Positions 27,229 to 36,322 of a stretch of DNA of 53,000 nucleotides are shown piece by piece. Both the position numbers and the translations under genes were made by a program. This DNA comes from Prevotella sp. (GTDB taxonomy: Bacteria; Bacteroidota; Bacteroidia; Bacteroidales; Bacteroidaceae). The stretch is from contig JAFZAE010000018.1 in the NCBI GenBank assembly GCA_017548385.1, positions 1 through 53,000 on the forward strand, given 5' to 3'. The notes beneath the pieces were generated by a model that saw nothing but the letters and a program-made list of their open reading frames with translations, searched no databases and was not told the DNA's origin. The stretch's first letter is position 1. Every line of letters starts with the position of its first letter.

Positions 27229-27795
27229 TCATTCCACCCATGCTTCCAAATCCTCTTTCGTGGCATTATTTAGTAAGCGGCCTTCCTTCCAGTTGATGTC
27301 GGGGTAGGCTTTTTTCAAGTCTTCGCAAGCATCGTCGATGCTGCTGCCGCCGGAAGTGGCAAAGGGAATGACGGTTTTGCCCTTGAAGTCATATGACTCA
27401 ATGAAGGTGTTGATAATGGTGGGAGCCGTGTACCACCAGATGGGAAAACCTACATAGATGACTTCATAGTCGGCCATGTTGGAGAGTTTTTCGGTGATTT
27501 CTGGACGTGAACTCTTTTCCTCCATTTCGACTGATGAACGACTCTGCTTATCCTTCCAGTTGAGGTCGGCTTCGGTATAGGGTTGGGCAGGTTTAATCTC
27601 GTGGAGGTCGGCGCCAGCCACTTCTGCCAGTTGTTGGGCGACAGCCTTGGTCGTACCCGTAGCTGAGAAATAGGCTACTAATGTTTTCGTACTCTTTTTG
27701 TCTGGATTTTCATTCTCTCTTTTTTTGTTCCCCTGTGAACAGGCACAAAGGCAGATGGCGAGGATTGCCGTCAGTAATAATGTGATTTTTTTCAT
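27229..27795 (-). CDS. Exported flavodoxin (probable lipoprotein)
   Basis: Flavodoxin-fold protein with a lipoprotein signal peptide ([20 protein letters not shown], lipobox LCAC) and a short polar linker. The FMN phosphate loop is [12 protein letters not shown] (about 47-58), and the isoalloxazine-side loops are [10 protein letters not shown] and [11 protein letters not shown]. Proteins of this kind carry electrons outside the cytoplasm or reduce small molecules, but the partner is unknown. Length 188 aa is normal. The intergenic DNA upstream carries a phrase repeat. Confidence 0.9.
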   Translation of the reverse strand: MKKITLLLTAILAICLCACSQGNKKRENENPDKKSTKTLVAYFSATGTTKAVAQQLAEVAGADLHEIKPAQPYTEADLNWKDKQSRSSVEMEEKSSRPEITEKLSNMADYEVIYVGFPIWWYTAPTIINTFIESYDFKGKTVIPFATSGGSSIDDACEDLKKAYPDINWKEGRLLNNATKEDLEAWVE

Positions 27796-27826
27796 TGTTT
27801 TATGGTTTTTGTTGGTGATAATGTCA

Positions 27827-27861
27827 GTGGTCAGTGGTGAGTGGTGAGAGGTAAGAGAAAT
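27827..27861. repeat. Purine-rich intergenic phrase repeat (copy 2)
   Basis: GTGGTCAGTGGTGAGTGGTG and then AGAGGTAAGAG. It shares GTGAGAGGTAAG with the copy near 115 and, with one change, with the copy near 48860. Confidence 0.6.
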
Positions 27862-27897
27862 GAACCGGATACATGGTAATATCTAATTGAAAAGTGA

Positions 27898-29079
27898 TCA
27901 TTTGTTTTTCTCCCTGATATTGGGCAAGAAGTAGGTGACAATGCCCAGGAGGGGCAGAAAAGCCGTGAGTTGAAACACATATTGAATGCTGGAAATGTCT
28001 GCCAGCCATCCAAATATTGCCGACCCGATACCACCCAGTCCGAAAGACAATCCAAAGAATGCTCCAGAAATCATGCCGACATTACCAGGTAAGAGTTCGG
28101 TTGCATACACTAAAATGGCCGACATCGCCGATGACATCACCATACCCACAAGGATGGCTAAAATGATAGTCCACGTCAGACTGCAATAGGGTAGCAACAG
28201 CGCAAAGGGAGATGAGCCAAGGATGCTTACCCATATAACGTATTTGCGACCATATTTGTCACCAATGGCACCGCCTATCAACAGTCCGACTGCAGTTGAT
28301 ACGAGGAAGGCAAAGAGCACATATTGCGATGCTGTTACCGTAAGGCCGAACTTGTCGATCATATAGAATGTCAAGTAACTTTGGATGTTTGCTGTGTAGA
28401 AGTCTTTGGAGAACATTAATACCAACAGCACCAATAATGCCATGACAATCTGGCGGCGTGTGAGGTGGCTCTCATTTTCGATGTCAAACTTTGACTTGCT
28501 CCTGCCGTACAGTTCAATTTGCTTTTTATACCAACTGCCTATCCTTGCCAACACCCATATGGCCACGACGGCGAGCAACGCAAACCAACGAATGCACCCT
28601 TGGCCGTGTGGTATGACAATCAGTGCCACGGCGACAGGTCCGAATGCCCGGCCCACATTGCCTCCAATCTGGAAGATTGACTGTGCCATCCCCTTGGCAC
28701 CACCAGAAGCCAGTCGCGCTACTTTCGACGACTCGGGATGAAGTACTGATGAACCCACACCGACAAAGGCCACCGACAATAGTACAAGCACAAAACTATT
28801 GGCTATAGACAGCAACAGCAAACCCGTCAACGTGAAGCACATACCAACAACGAGACCGTAAGGACGTGGATGCTTGTCGGAGAAGTATCCTACCATCGGC
28901 TGAAGAAGCGACGAGGTAATCTGGTTGGTCAGCGTGATAGCTCCTATCTGTAAAAAACTCAGTCCCAATGTCTCTTTGATCATTGGGTAGATGGCAGGGA
29001 TAACAGCCTGAAACATATCGTTCAGCAGGTGTCCCAAACTGACCATCAAAAGTACGGATAGTGTAGCTTTAGTTTTCAT
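27898..29079 (-). CDS. MFS transporter (fosmidomycin-resistance/Fsr family)
   Basis: Twelve-helix major facilitator protein of the inner membrane. It starts MKTKATLSVLLMVSLGHLLND; LGHLLND and QAVIPAIYPMIK are Fsr-family marks, and the motif-A-like loop is GYFSDKHPRPYG. The family exports fosmidomycin and related drugs in E. coli, but relatives are common and substrates vary. The start codon lies inside the end of the GH127 gene (11-nt overlap), which suggests co-translation, so a sugar or sugar-phosphate substrate is possible. Confidence 0.88.
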   Translation of the reverse strand: MKTKATLSVLLMVSLGHLLNDMFQAVIPAIYPMIKETLGLSFLQIGAITLTNQITSSLLQPMVGYFSDKHPRPYGLVVGMCFTLTGLLLLSIANSFVLVLLSVAFVGVGSSVLHPESSKVARLASGGAKGMAQSIFQIGGNVGRAFGPVAVALIVIPHGQGCIRWFALLAVVAIWVLARIGSWYKKQIELYGRSKSKFDIENESHLTRRQIVMALLVLLVLMFSKDFYTANIQSYLTFYMIDKFGLTVTASQYVLFAFLVSTAVGLLIGGAIGDKYGRKYVIWVSILGSSPFALLLPYCSLTWTIILAILVGMVMSSAMSAILVYATELLPGNVGMISGAFFGLSFGLGGIGSAIFGWLADISSIQYVFQLTAFLPLLGIVTYFLPNIREKNK

Positions 29080-31495
29080 TCACTTTCCATTCAAGAATTC
29101 CACCTGATTGACCCTCACACAGTTTGACGATGATTTTAAGACCAGCAGTTCTTATAGGTTTGAAATCTACACTGTTGTAGCAGTCTTTGTTGATGGTATA
29201 GGGTGAGTGCTCCTCTACCTCATGCCAATTATTCATTTCGTCTTGATAGTAGAGTGTCCATGATTCAGGCGTTCGGAAATTGCCATCATAATGGTCGAAG
29301 TCGAGCCAATAGACCTGTACGTTGGACACCTCATACGGTTGATCAAACTGATAGGAGATGGCTTCAACAGTTCCACGTTTGAGCCACCAGTAATGATAGG
29401 GTTTTGAGGTGTCACTCGACCGTTTGGGCTCCCATTGGTCGTTTACACCTCCAGCCCAAGTATCAGTAGCTGCTGTCTCGGGTGCATCGTTCTGTATGGG
29501 ACCGCGGTTGCTGAAGGTTTTTGCCTTGCTTGCTATTGTTCTAGGTGGTGTGGCGACGGCCTCAGTGGGATGTGCTGCCACCCAGACTTCCATAGATTGG
29601 CGGCCACGATTGTTCCAAGTGGAATAGGGAATGGCGTGGAAGGTGGTTGATGATACTGTTCCGTCAGCAGCAAGTCGCATGGCATCACCGTCGAGTACTA
29701 CCACACCGTTGAGCAGATCTTGTTCATAGTGTGCAGTGATGTTGCTACTTCCGAGGATATATTTGCTGAAAATCTCTCCATCTGGTTGGTCAATGGACTC
29801 CAGACAATAGACGATGGGACCACGTTCCAGCGCTATTTTTTTACGCAAGTCCTCGGCATTGTCATTCGCCAAAATCCTTCTGGTATGCATAGGCATGTCT
29901 ATATCGATGATATCGCCTCGCTTCCAGTTTCTGCGGATGATATAATAACCATCCACAATCATTCCATTTACATCCTTACCATTGATTCTGACATTGAAGT
30001 TATCTGAGCTATTCTCGTCGGCATAATAATATAGGTCATTATTGATAGGACGCTGGCCAGTCCAACTGGGAATGCGTAATTTGATGGCAAACGTTCCGCC
30101 ACCCTTATTCAAACTAATCCGCACACGTCCATCCCATGGATATTCTGTGGTCTGCTCCAGTACGGTATTTCCAATACGTGCGCTACCCTGAACATATAGG
30201 TTGACATAAATGTCACGCCCGAGTGTGGCATAGATATAGCCGGGCACAGAGGCGATGAAACGGGTAATGTTGCCAGGGCAACAAGCACAACCAAACCATT
30301 TCTGTCGCTCATGTTCGCCGTCGCTCTCCAAGGGATTGTCGTAGAAGAATTTGTCGCCTGAGAGACTGACACCACTCAGCACATTATTATATAAAGCCCG
30401 CTCGCAGATGTCGATATATTTGCTTTCGCCTGTGCATAAAAACATACGGTAATTCCAATACACATTGGCTATAGCTGCGCAGGTCTCGCAATAGGCTGTA
30501 TGAGAATAAAGTTCATAGTTGGGACCGAATCCCTCCCCTTGGGCACGAGAGCCGATACCGCCGGTGATGAAGAGTTTTTTCGACGACATATTATCCCAGA
30601 TACGCTCCAAAGCAAATAGATAATCCTCGTTGTCTGTCAGCAATGCCACATCGGCAACACCACTATATAGATAGCCGGCACGCACGGCATGTCCCACTAT
30701 CTCGTCTTGTTGTAGTATTGGCTTATGGTCTTGTGAGTACATGCTAGGTGTATGGCCGTCAGTGCAACGGCCTGTTTCTTCAACAAAATATTGGGCGGTG
30801 TCGAGGTATTTCTTGTCGCCAGTCACTCGATAGAGTTTGCATAGGGCCATCTCGATGATAGGATGTCCACTGGGACGGTGAATCTGCCCTTCATTGGGTC
30901 CGAAGGTCTTACAGACAAGATCGGCGTTTTTGATGGCAACATTTAGAAATGTTTTTTTACCTGTTGCACGATAATGGGCCACTGCACTCTCAATCAAGTG
31001 TCCGCTGTTATAGAGTTCATGGGAGTTGATTCGCTCCCAGCGGTGTGTACCCCACCAACCGCTCAGTCGGGTGCATTTATTTGTTACGCAAGTAGTTAGG
31101 TAACCGTCTTGTTCCTGGGCCTTGGCGATGATATTGATGACAGAATCAAGATAATGGTCGAGGTGAGCATCGTAATGAACGGCGAGGGAATAGCTGGCGC
31201 CTTCGATAACTTTGTATGGGTCGGTGTCGTCGAAGGAGAAGTCGCCGCGGTGTTCGCCATGCTTTAGACCACCGGCAATAGCAAAGTTGTCGAAACGGCC
31301 GTTCAGTTCACATTCCTTGAAAGCCGAGGGGATGCTGATGGTGCGGTTGGTTTCGATGCGGGGAAGCCAGTAGGCATCGTTCAGATGCACTTGTGTGAAA
31401 GGCACTTCTTGAATTCGAGACCTTTGATGCTGAGCCGAAGCCGTAGTACTTGTCAGTATGAAACAAAAGATAGAGAGTATGAGGGCTTTGGACAT
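29069..31495 (-). CDS. GH127 beta-L-arabinofuranosidase-like protein
   Basis: Exported glycoside hydrolase of family 127 (formerly DUF1680), removing beta-linked L-arabinofuranose from plant glycans or glycoproteins. A signal peptide (about residues 1-21, ending TTASAQ) is followed by an (alpha/alpha)6 barrel. The zinc/nucleophile set known from HypBA1 is present: E337 and C339 in YCETC, and C405-C406 in GCACCPGN, with E322-like EGFGPNYE before it. The carboxyl 150 residues form a discoidin/CBM-like beta domain. 808 aa is long for the family because of that extra domain. Partner of the MFS gene by overlap. Confidence 0.93.
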   Translation of the reverse strand: MSKALILSIFCFILTSTTASAQHQRSRIQEVPFTQVHLNDAYWLPRIETNRTISIPSAFKECELNGRFDNFAIAGGLKHGEHRGDFSFDDTDPYKVIEGASYSLAVHYDAHLDHYLDSVINIIAKAQEQDGYLTTCVTNKCTRLSGWWGTHRWERINSHELYNSGHLIESAVAHYRATGKKTFLNVAIKNADLVCKTFGPNEGQIHRPSGHPIIEMALCKLYRVTGDKKYLDTAQYFVEETGRCTDGHTPSMYSQDHKPILQQDEIVGHAVRAGYLYSGVADVALLTDNEDYLFALERIWDNMSSKKLFITGGIGSRAQGEGFGPNYELYSHTAYCETCAAIANVYWNYRMFLCTGESKYIDICERALYNNVLSGVSLSGDKFFYDNPLESDGEHERQKWFGCACCPGNITRFIASVPGYIYATLGRDIYVNLYVQGSARIGNTVLEQTTEYPWDGRVRISLNKGGGTFAIKLRIPSWTGQRPINNDLYYYADENSSDNFNVRINGKDVNGMIVDGYYIIRRNWKRGDIIDIDMPMHTRRILANDNAEDLRKKIALERGPIVYCLESIDQPDGEIFSKYILGSSNITAHYEQDLLNGVVVLDGDAMRLAADGTVSSTTFHAIPYSTWNNRGRQSMEVWVAAHPTEAVATPPRTIASKAKTFSNRGPIQNDAPETAATDTWAGGVNDQWEPKRSSDTSKPYHYWWLKRGTVEAISYQFDQPYEVSNVQVYWLDFDHYDGNFRTPESWTLYYQDEMNNWHEVEEHSPYTINKDCYNSVDFKPIRTAGLKIIVKLCEGQSGGILEWKVNEN

Positions 31496-31545
31496 ATATA
31501 GGGATAATGATTTTAGAGTTTGGAAGGTTATATATGGAGCAATCT

Positions 31546-32511
31546 TTATTCTTCTGTTTTTAACCCCTTTTCTTCAAACTGTTTAATACATCGTGTTATA
31601 ACAGTGTCAGAGGGCGTGCGGAGTGGTATGCTTTCGGGGTTGTAGACAGACCACATTCTGCGGTGTTTGTCTTTTCCCATTTCGTGGTATGGCAGTAGGT
31701 TGATAGTGCGGCTTTTCCATGGAAGAGATGCCAGGAATATTGCCGTTTGCTCGATGTTCTCAACATCGGTGTTCACACCCTCTATCATGGGGATGCGAAT
31801 GATGAAATCATGGTCTTGTTCCGATAACCAGCGGATATTATCTAGAATTATACTGTTATCAACGCCAGTGTATCTTCGATGCCTCTCTGAGTTCATCATT
31901 TTCAAGTCTATCAACAACAATTCACATTCCTTTGTGATGTTTTCCAACACCGTCGTCGGGGCATAGAGAGAGGTATCTACAGTACGGTGGAATCCTCTTC
32001 TCCCCAATTCACGTAGCAATGACAGTGCGTATTCTGGATGCATCAGCGGTTCACCACCGCTAAGTGTCACGCCGCCGCCGCTGTCCTCCATCACAAATCG
32101 TTCTTTTTCTATTTCCTCCATCAAATCGTCCATGTTCCAAGCTTTTCCGCAAATCTCCAATGCCATTGTGGGACATTCTTCTACGCACCGACCGCAAAGT
32201 GAGCAGTGCGCATCATCTGGTGTTCCGTGCAGACAGGTGACAGGATGTGGTTGTCTGGATGTCCTCGACTGTTTACGAAATGCGATTCCCCTGGATGTCA
32301 TTTCCAGAACTTGCTCATGACAAACCTTCATACAACTTTGGCACCCGATACATGAATTTTGCTTGTAGAGCAATTGACAATACGGACTCCAACTCTCTGG
32401 GTTGTGGCACCATACACAGCGCAGTGGACAGCCCTTCATGAAGAGGGTCGTCCGTATGCCAGGTCCATCGTTAATGGCATATCGTTTTATGTCAAAAAGG
32501 AGAGACTGCAT
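31546..32511 (-). CDS. hypE: Glycyl-radical enzyme activating protein (HypE-like)
   Basis: Radical SAM activase that installs the glycyl radical on the neighbouring enzyme. The cluster motif CPLRCVWC gives C28, C32 and C35. An inserted ferredoxin-like segment carries two further 4Fe-4S sets, C54/C57/C60/C64 (CIGCQSCMKVC) and C103/C106/C109/C113 (CSLCGRCVEEC), as in activases of non-PFL glycyl-radical enzymes. The amino motif DGPGIRTTLFMKGCPLRC is typical. It lies 94 nt downstream of the glycyl-radical enzyme gene, so the pair is one functional unit. The specific name depends on the assignment of the enzyme. Confidence 0.9.
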   Translation of the reverse strand: MQSLLFDIKRYAINDGPGIRTTLFMKGCPLRCVWCHNPESWSPYCQLLYKQNSCIGCQSCMKVCHEQVLEMTSRGIAFRKQSRTSRQPHPVTCLHGTPDDAHCSLCGRCVEECPTMALEICGKAWNMDDLMEEIEKERFVMEDSGGGVTLSGGEPLMHPEYALSLLRELGRRGFHRTVDTSLYAPTTVLENITKECELLLIDLKMMNSERHRRYTGVDNSIILDNIRWLSEQDHDFIIRIPMIEGVNTDVENIEQTAIFLASLPWKSRTINLLPYHEMGKDKHRRMWSVYNPESIPLRTPSDTVITRCIKQFEEKGLKTEE

Positions 32512-32605
32512 TTCCGTTGTTAGTTGTTTGTCTTTGGTCGTCAGGGATGGGACTTTAGTTTCGTAAAACGATATGATGAAATGTGAAGGTGGATAATAAG
32601 CGATA

Positions 32606-35047
32606 TTAATTTCCTAATTCTTTGTTTTCTGTTCTAGCAATGATTTCGTTTTGCAATTGCTCTGTCATATCGTTGAAATAGTCGGAATAGCCAGCTACAC
32701 GAACCAGTAGGTCGCGGTAGTTTTCGGGATGCTGTTGTGCATCTTTAAGTGTCGCTGTATCGACGATGTTGAATTGTATATGATGACCACCCATCTTGAA
32801 ATAGGAGCGAATAAGACTGCAAAGTTTCCTCATGTCCTCATCGCGACGGAGCAGTGAAGGCACGAAGCGTACATTCAGTAGCGTTCCTCCGCTCTTTGTC
32901 TGATCGAGTTTGCCGAGAGACTTGATAACGGCTGTCGGACCATGTGTGTCGCAGCCTTGTGTGGGTGAAGTGCCGTCGCTGATGGCAAAATGTGCCATCC
33001 GCCCGTCGGGGGTGGCACCACATACCGAACCGAAATAATTGTGGCAGGTGGTGCTGAGCATATTCAGGTGCGTCTGCCCACCGCGGGTGTTGGGTCGTCC
33101 TTCAATGGCATCCACCAGATCGTCATAGACCCGTGTGGCGATGTCGTCTGCATAGGCGTTGTCATTGCCGAAAAATGGTGTGTGGTGGAGGATGTACTGT
33201 CGCATTATTTCCTCTCGTCGAACTCCAATTTCACTGTTAGTTTCTTTGGATTGTCCCCAGTTGGTGGCGAGTGCTTGTAGCATATCATCCATCGTATAGC
33301 GCTTGTCTTCAAAGACATGTTTCTTTAGTGATGCGAGGCTGTCGGTAATGGTTCCCAATCCAGTACATTGGATATAGGTGGTGTTGTATCGTGCGCCACC
33401 ACTGTAGTAGTCCTTGCCCCGTTCGATACAGTCGTCGATAAACAGACTGAGGAAGGTGGCTGGGGCATAGAGGGAGAACATCCGCTCAATGTAGTTGTTG
33501 ACAGCCAATTTCAAATTCACGAAATACACCATCTGCTGGTACCATGCATGGTATAATTCCTCATACGAGACGAATTTGCATGGGTCTCCAGTCTCGATGC
33601 CAATCTGTTTTCCTGTCTCAGGATCTAAACCGTTGTGGAGCGTGATTTCCAGTATTTTCGGCGTGTTAAGATAGCCTGTCAACAGGTAGGCCTCCTTTCC
33701 AAAGGCTCCCACCTCAATACATCCAGAACAACCTCCCTCACGTGCATCCTCCACGTTCTTTCCGGCACGTGTCATCTCGGCGATGTATGTGTCAGGATTG
33801 AAGATGGAGGGATAGCCATGTCCCTGACGAATGACCTTGATGCCTTCTAAAAGGAATTTGTCGGGTGTGACATGGGAAATATGGATGCTGAGACCGGGCT
33901 GCAACTGGTGGAGTTCTTCCTGAATATCCAAAATGATGTATGACAATTCATTGGTAGCATCATTGCCGTCGCGGTCCACCCCGCCGATGTTGATGTTGGT
34001 GAAATCATTGTAGGTGCCAGATTCCAAGGCGGTGACCCCCACTTTTGGAGGCGCGGGTTGGTTGTTGAACTTAATCCATAGGCAACTGAGTAGCTCCTTA
34101 GCGTCCTCTCGGGTTAAAACACCTTCAGCAATGCCTTTTTGATAGAATGGATATAAGTGCTGGTCTAGATGCCCTGGATTCATAGAGTCCCACCCATTGA
34201 GTTCGGTCACGGTGCCAAGGTGTACAAACCAATACATCTGGATTGCTTCCCACAGGTCGCGGGGTGCATGGGCGGGAACATGATGGCACACATCGGCAAT
34301 CTTTTCCAGTTCTTTCTTTCGTTGAATGTCTTGTTCGACGGCAGCTTTTTGCAATGCCAGTTCGGCATGACGTTCGGCAAATAGAATGGCGGCATCACAT
34401 GAGATGGCCATAGCTTCCAGTTCTTGTTGCTTGTCAGTCGCCTCGGGGTCATTGATGTAGTCTAAGGAGGCAATCTTTTGTTCGATGCGTGCTTTCACAT
34501 CGAGCAACCCCTGATGATACATCTTGCCGTCCATGGCAGTATGACCTGCGGCTCGTTGCTCCATAAACTCTGTGAATACACCACATTGATAGGCCTTCTC
34601 CCAAGCCGGCGATACATGGTTAAAGATACGTTCTCTCTGGGTCTTCCCACGCCAGTAGGGGATAACCTCCCGTTCATAACTATCAATATCTTCCTGACTG
34701 ATTGCATAACGTTGTAGATGCCGTTCGTTCAGCGTATGCAGGTCTTCCACGGAATGGCAGGTTAGTTCAGGAAAGGTTGGCACTGCCTTCGGGCATGGAC
34801 CACGTTCTCCCACAATCAGTTCGTCGACACCAATGTAGATAGTTTTCTTTGCGCAAATCTCATAGAAATTACGGGCACGGAGTATGGGAGTCGGCATCGT
34901 ACCATAGTTTTCCTTATAAAAGGCTGTCTCTATCAGTGCGCGTTCGATACTCAGTGTTGTTGGCGTGTCGAAATTTTGTTGACGTAGGCGACGGATGCGG
35001 GCATTCATGCCTTTGTCATTTGTGGGATTCTTGATGGTAAAATTCAT
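32606..35047 (-). CDS. hypD: Glycyl-radical enzyme, probable trans-4-hydroxy-L-proline dehydratase
   Basis: Oxygen-sensitive radical enzyme of the PFL-like family. The glycyl-radical motif is LVRVAGYSD (G786), and the thiyl-radical loop is GGCSGCIEVGAF (C443, E445). It is not PFL, which has adjacent cysteines. The residues I recall for the hydroxyproline dehydratase pocket of C. difficile HypD (F152, H160, D278, S334, D339, F340, C434, E436, Y450, T645) all have identical residues here at a constant shift of nine (F161, H169, D287, S343, D348, F349, C443, E445, Y459, T654). It would turn trans-4-hydroxyproline into pyrroline-5-carboxylate, which ProC (not in this window) reduces to proline. 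Length 813 aa is slightly above HypD because of an insert before the radical loop. Confidence 0.88.
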   Translation of the reverse strand: MNFTIKNPTNDKGMNARIRRLRQQNFDTPTTLSIERALIETAFYKENYGTMPTPILRARNFYEICAKKTIYIGVDELIVGERGPCPKAVPTFPELTCHSVEDLHTLNERHLQRYAISQEDIDSYEREVIPYWRGKTQRERIFNHVSPAWEKAYQCGVFTEFMEQRAAGHTAMDGKMYHQGLLDVKARIEQKIASLDYINDPEATDKQQELEAMAISCDAAILFAERHAELALQKAAVEQDIQRKKELEKIADVCHHVPAHAPRDLWEAIQMYWFVHLGTVTELNGWDSMNPGHLDQHLYPFYQKGIAEGVLTREDAKELLSCLWIKFNNQPAPPKVGVTALESGTYNDFTNINIGGVDRDGNDATNELSYIILDIQEELHQLQPGLSIHISHVTPDKFLLEGIKVIRQGHGYPSIFNPDTYIAEMTRAGKNVEDAREGGCSGCIEVGAFGKEAYLLTGYLNTPKILEITLHNGLDPETGKQIGIETGDPCKFVSYEELYHAWYQQMVYFVNLKLAVNNYIERMFSLYAPATFLSLFIDDCIERGKDYYSGGARYNTTYIQCTGLGTITDSLASLKKHVFEDKRYTMDDMLQALATNWGQSKETNSEIGVRREEIMRQYILHHTPFFGNDNAYADDIATRVYDDLVDAIEGRPNTRGGQTHLNMLSTTCHNYFGSVCGATPDGRMAHFAISDGTSPTQGCDTHGPTAVIKSLGKLDQTKSGGTLLNVRFVPSLLRRDEDMRKLCSLIRSYFKMGGHHIQFNIVDTATLKDAQQHPENYRDLLVRVAGYSDYFNDMTEQLQNEIIARTENKELGN

Positions 35048-35076
35048 AAAACAACAGGATCGGTATTTGATTCCAC

Positions 35077-35097
35077 AAAATTAGTGAAATTTTCACG
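35077..35097 (-). promoter_or_regulatory. hypD promoter with adjoining palindrome
   Basis: On the minus strand a -7 box TAATTTTG (35084-35077) lies 30 nt before the hypD start. Directly upstream of it sits the perfect palindrome GTGAAA-T-TTTCAC (35085-35097), between the -7 and -33 positions, where a bound regulator would block or aid RNA polymerase. The regulator is unknown. Confidence 0.6.
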
Positions 35098-35163
35098 AAT
35101 ACATTGATAATTACACTTTTTTTCATTAATTACGCATTCGGAAAACCCATAAACTCAAAATAT

Positions 35164-35214
35164 ATGAAAAGTTTATCTGCAATTCTTTTTACTCTAACAT
35201 TGTTTGTGGCTTGA
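35164..35214 (+). CDS. 16-codon ORF resembling a bare (lipo)signal peptide
   Basis: ATG to TGA encodes MKSLSAILFTLTLFVA, a basic start and a hydrophobic core ending in LFVA, exactly where a lipobox cysteine would come. The stop codon is TGA, one base away from Cys codons TGC/TGT. A terminator hairpin follows 16 nt later. It may be a remnant of a lost lipoprotein gene or a tiny membrane peptide; expression is not shown. Confidence 0.3.
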   Translation: MKSLSAILFTLTLFVA

Positions 35215-35230
35215 AAGATTGTATCAATAA

Positions 35231-35269
35231 AAGAACAGAGGTTCGGTTCTCCGAGCCTCTGTTCTTTTT
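35231..35269. terminator. Terminator between hypD leader region and GGGtGRT gene
   Basis: AAGAACAGAGGTTCGG pairs with CCGAGCCTCTGTTCTT (one G-T-type mismatch) followed by TTTTA. It can stop the minus-strand GGGtGRT transcript (T-run TTCTTTTATTG on that strand) and any plus-strand message. Confidence 0.85.
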
Positions 35270-35293
35270 ATAACATTAAAATCGGTTGTCGAT

Positions 35294-36310
35294 TTACTTC
35301 TTGTTCAGCGCGAGGTCGAGGGCGACGGCGATGGATACGGTAGCACCAACCATTGGGTTGTTTCCCATTCCAAGGAAGCCCATCATCTCAACGTGTGCGG
35401 GAACGCTGGATGAGCCAGCAAACTGTGCGTCGCTGTGCATACGACCCAGTGTGTCGGTCATACCATAGGAGGCAGGACCAGCAGCCATGTTGTCTGGGTG
35501 CAGGGTACGTCCTGTACCACCACCACTTGCCACAGAGAAGTAAGGCTTGCCAGCAAGCACGCGTTCCTTCTTATATGTTCCTGCTACTGGGTGTTGGAAA
35601 CGGGTAGGGTTGGTGGAGTTACCAGTGATGGACACATCCACATGCTCGTTCCACATGATGGCCACACCTTCGCGAACATCGTCAGCACCAAAGCAACGAA
35701 CCTTCAGGCGGTTAGGGTCACTGCCGTAGGGAACTTCCTTCACAATCTTCAACTCAGAAGTGAAGTAGTCGAACTGTGTCTGAACGTATGTGAAGCCATT
35801 GATACGGCTGATAATCTGGGCAGCATCCTTGCCAAGACCATTCAGAATCACGCGGAGTGGCTTTTGGCGGACCTTGTTGGCCATCTCAGCAATTTTGATG
35901 GCACCCTCGGCAGCAGCAAAACTCTCATGACCTGCAAGGAAGGCGAAACACTCAGTTTCCTCACGGAGCAGACGAGCGGCGAGGTTACCGTGGCCAAGAC
36001 CAACTTTACGGTCGTCAGCAACAGAACCAGGTATACAGAAACTCTGCAAACCGATACCAATGGCCTCGGCAGCGTCGGCAGCAGTTTTCACACCACGCTT
36101 GATGGCGATGGCAGCACCGCAGACGTATGCCCATTTGGCATTCTCAAAACAGATACGCTGGGTGTCCTCACACATCTGGTAGGGGTCAACACCGGCTTTT
36201 TCACAAATCTCATTGGCTTCCTCAATACTGTTGATGCCATTCTCTTTCAGAGCAGCAAGAACCTTGTCGATACGACGTTCCTGACTCTCAAAACTAACTT
36301 TTCTTATCAT
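35294..36310 (-). CDS. GGGtGRT family protein
   Basis: Member of the family named after its own motif: ASGGGTGRTLHPDNMAAG gives G263 to T269. Other conserved-looking glycine-rich parts are VILNGLGKDAAQIISRINGF (about 154-173) and GFLGMGNNPMVGATVSIAVA (about 311-330). No signal peptide, cytosolic. The family is frequent in anaerobic gut bacteria and its biochemical role is, as far as I know, not settled. The Gly/Thr/Arg loop could bind a phosphate or nucleotide. It follows the scaffold-like gene by 12 nt, so they form a two-gene operon. Confidence 0.93.
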   Translation of the reverse strand: MIRKVSFESQERRIDKVLAALKENGINSIEEANEICEKAGVDPYQMCEDTQRICFENAKWAYVCGAAIAIKRGVKTAADAAEAIGIGLQSFCIPGSVADDRKVGLGHGNLAARLLREETECFAFLAGHESFAAAEGAIKIAEMANKVRQKPLRVILNGLGKDAAQIISRINGFTYVQTQFDYFTSELKIVKEVPYGSDPNRLKVRCFGADDVREGVAIMWNEHVDVSITGNSTNPTRFQHPVAGTYKKERVLAGKPYFSVASGGGTGRTLHPDNMAAGPASYGMTDTLGRMHSDAQFAGSSSVPAHVEMMGFLGMGNNPMVGATVSIAVALDLALNKK

Positions 36311-36322
36311 CGTCTGGGCCTC

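Noticed and set aside
32606..35047. Pyruvate formate-lyase
   Set aside because: PFL has two adjacent active-site cysteines; this protein has a single-Cys GCIE loop with dehydratase-type residues.
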